Program-made: the position numbers and the translations under genes | Source: Phlyctochytrium arcticum | Lineage: Eukaryota > Chytridiomycota > Chytridiomycetes > Chytridiales > Chytridiaceae | Direction of reading: 5' to 3' | Length of the DNA stretch: 64,000 bases | Assembly: GCA_025602905.1 (NCBI GenBank) | Contig: JAHLKI010000011.1 | Location: forward strand, 310,001-374,000 | Notes under the pieces: generated by a model | What the model was told of the DNA's origin: nothing | Databases searched by the model: none | The model's input: the letters and a program-made list of their open reading frames with translations, nothing else | Shown: piece by piece, positions 63,708 through 64,000 of the stretch | How the letters are laid out: each line of letters begins with the position of its first letter | How positions within the stretch are numbered: the first letter of the stretch is position 1

Positions 63708-64000
63708 TCATACTTTTTGCATCAGGTCTTTTACGAGCTCAACTTTTACATTCGTCCACCCGGCCATTTGTGCAAGACTACGAGGTAAACGGACGATGCT
63801 GCTTGTGCGCATTTGTCGATTGTCATAGTAGACCACCGAACCTTTTTCTCAACATGTGTCTGGAAAAAAAAGAAGCATTCAACTCCATGAATCGTACGGA
63901 TCCCCATCTGCTCGTTTCTGCTACGATATTTGCCGGACTGCCGAGATCGCCGGCCGAGCCAGTCTGGTGCAGCTGGAGCAGATGCACGATGTACGATGGG
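63708..64000 (-). CDS. Possible 3' end of a minus-strand gene crossing the right edge
   Basis: On the minus strand the last exon would read VVYYDNRQMRTSSIVRLPRS then LAQMAGWTNVKVELVKDLMQ, KV and a stop at 63708. The composition is protein-like and hydrophobic-patterned. A polypyrimidine tract with an AG (the minus-strand equivalent of 63861-63880) suggests an intron before it, and another frame at 63890-64000 (YIVHLLQLHQTGSAGDLGSP) could be the preceding exon. I could not join them consistently and do not recognise the family. Confidence 0.3.

Overview
This is a nuclear segment of a fungal genome. The genes contain many short introns of about 50 to 80 bases with GT..AG ends. They are packed on both strands with very small gaps. 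They include fungal-type Mex67, a Cem1-like mitochondrial ketoacyl synthase, a CWF19-type splicing factor, and secreted class 3 lipase resembling the Rhizomucor/Rhizopus type. A MARK/PAR-1 kinase with UBA and KA1 domains, a RING1-like protein and a stand-alone four-CBS protein make an early-diverging (non-Dikarya) fungus my best guess, but I cannot fix the lineage from sequence alone. I saw no tRNA, rRNA or CRISPR.

Layout. 1-5.3 kb: the Mex67 mRNA export receptor (cut by the left edge) and a succinate-semialdehyde dehydrogenase, both on the minus strand. 5.3-6.9 kb: no recognisable gene. 6.9-13.6 kb: an Rtt106-like histone chaperone, the SSU-processome nuclease Fcf1 and a GYF-domain protein. 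13.9-24 kb: a secreted repeat protein with CPxxxxCPYY units, quinolinate phosphoribosyltransferase, a four-CBS protein, mitochondrial KAS, a SulP anion transporter with STAS domain, and a small seven-exon coiled-coil protein. 24-26.6 kb: a CWF19-like factor. 26.7-32.4 kb: a degenerate DNA transposon. 32.5-45.5 kb: UPF1, a Dpy-30/Sdc1 subunit, Ecdysoneless/SGT1, glycyl-tRNA synthetase, a RING1-like protein and ribosomal protein eS6. 45.7-53 kb: an F-box protein, an intracellular LysM protein, a RING/transmembrane protein and a lipase. 54.6-63.1 kb: a MARK-type kinase, a tandem CCCH (TTP-like) RNA-binding protein and a type I membrane protein. A gene fragment may cross the right edge.

The most unusual object is the transposon at 26.96-32.08 kb. 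One multi-exon gene encodes an AT-hook, a Cys-rich domain, a DDE-type transposase core split by a complete 3'-5' exonuclease domain, and a Cys-rich C-terminal knuckle. The exonuclease lies between the second catalytic Asp and the probable catalytic Glu. A GEET minisatellite sits at the domain junction, 34-base tandem repeats lie upstream and a cluster of hairpins lies downstream. Two in-frame stops and one frameshift show that this copy is dead.

Much of the rest serves RNA metabolism: export (Mex67), nonsense-mediated decay (UPF1), ARE-type decay (CCCH), splicing (CWF19), rRNA processing (Fcf1) and translation (eS6, GlyRS). A 15-base motif, CATGGCTGTGCCGCC, recurs in four promoter-type regions. 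GlyRS appears able to make mitochondrial and cytosolic forms by alternative splice acceptors.
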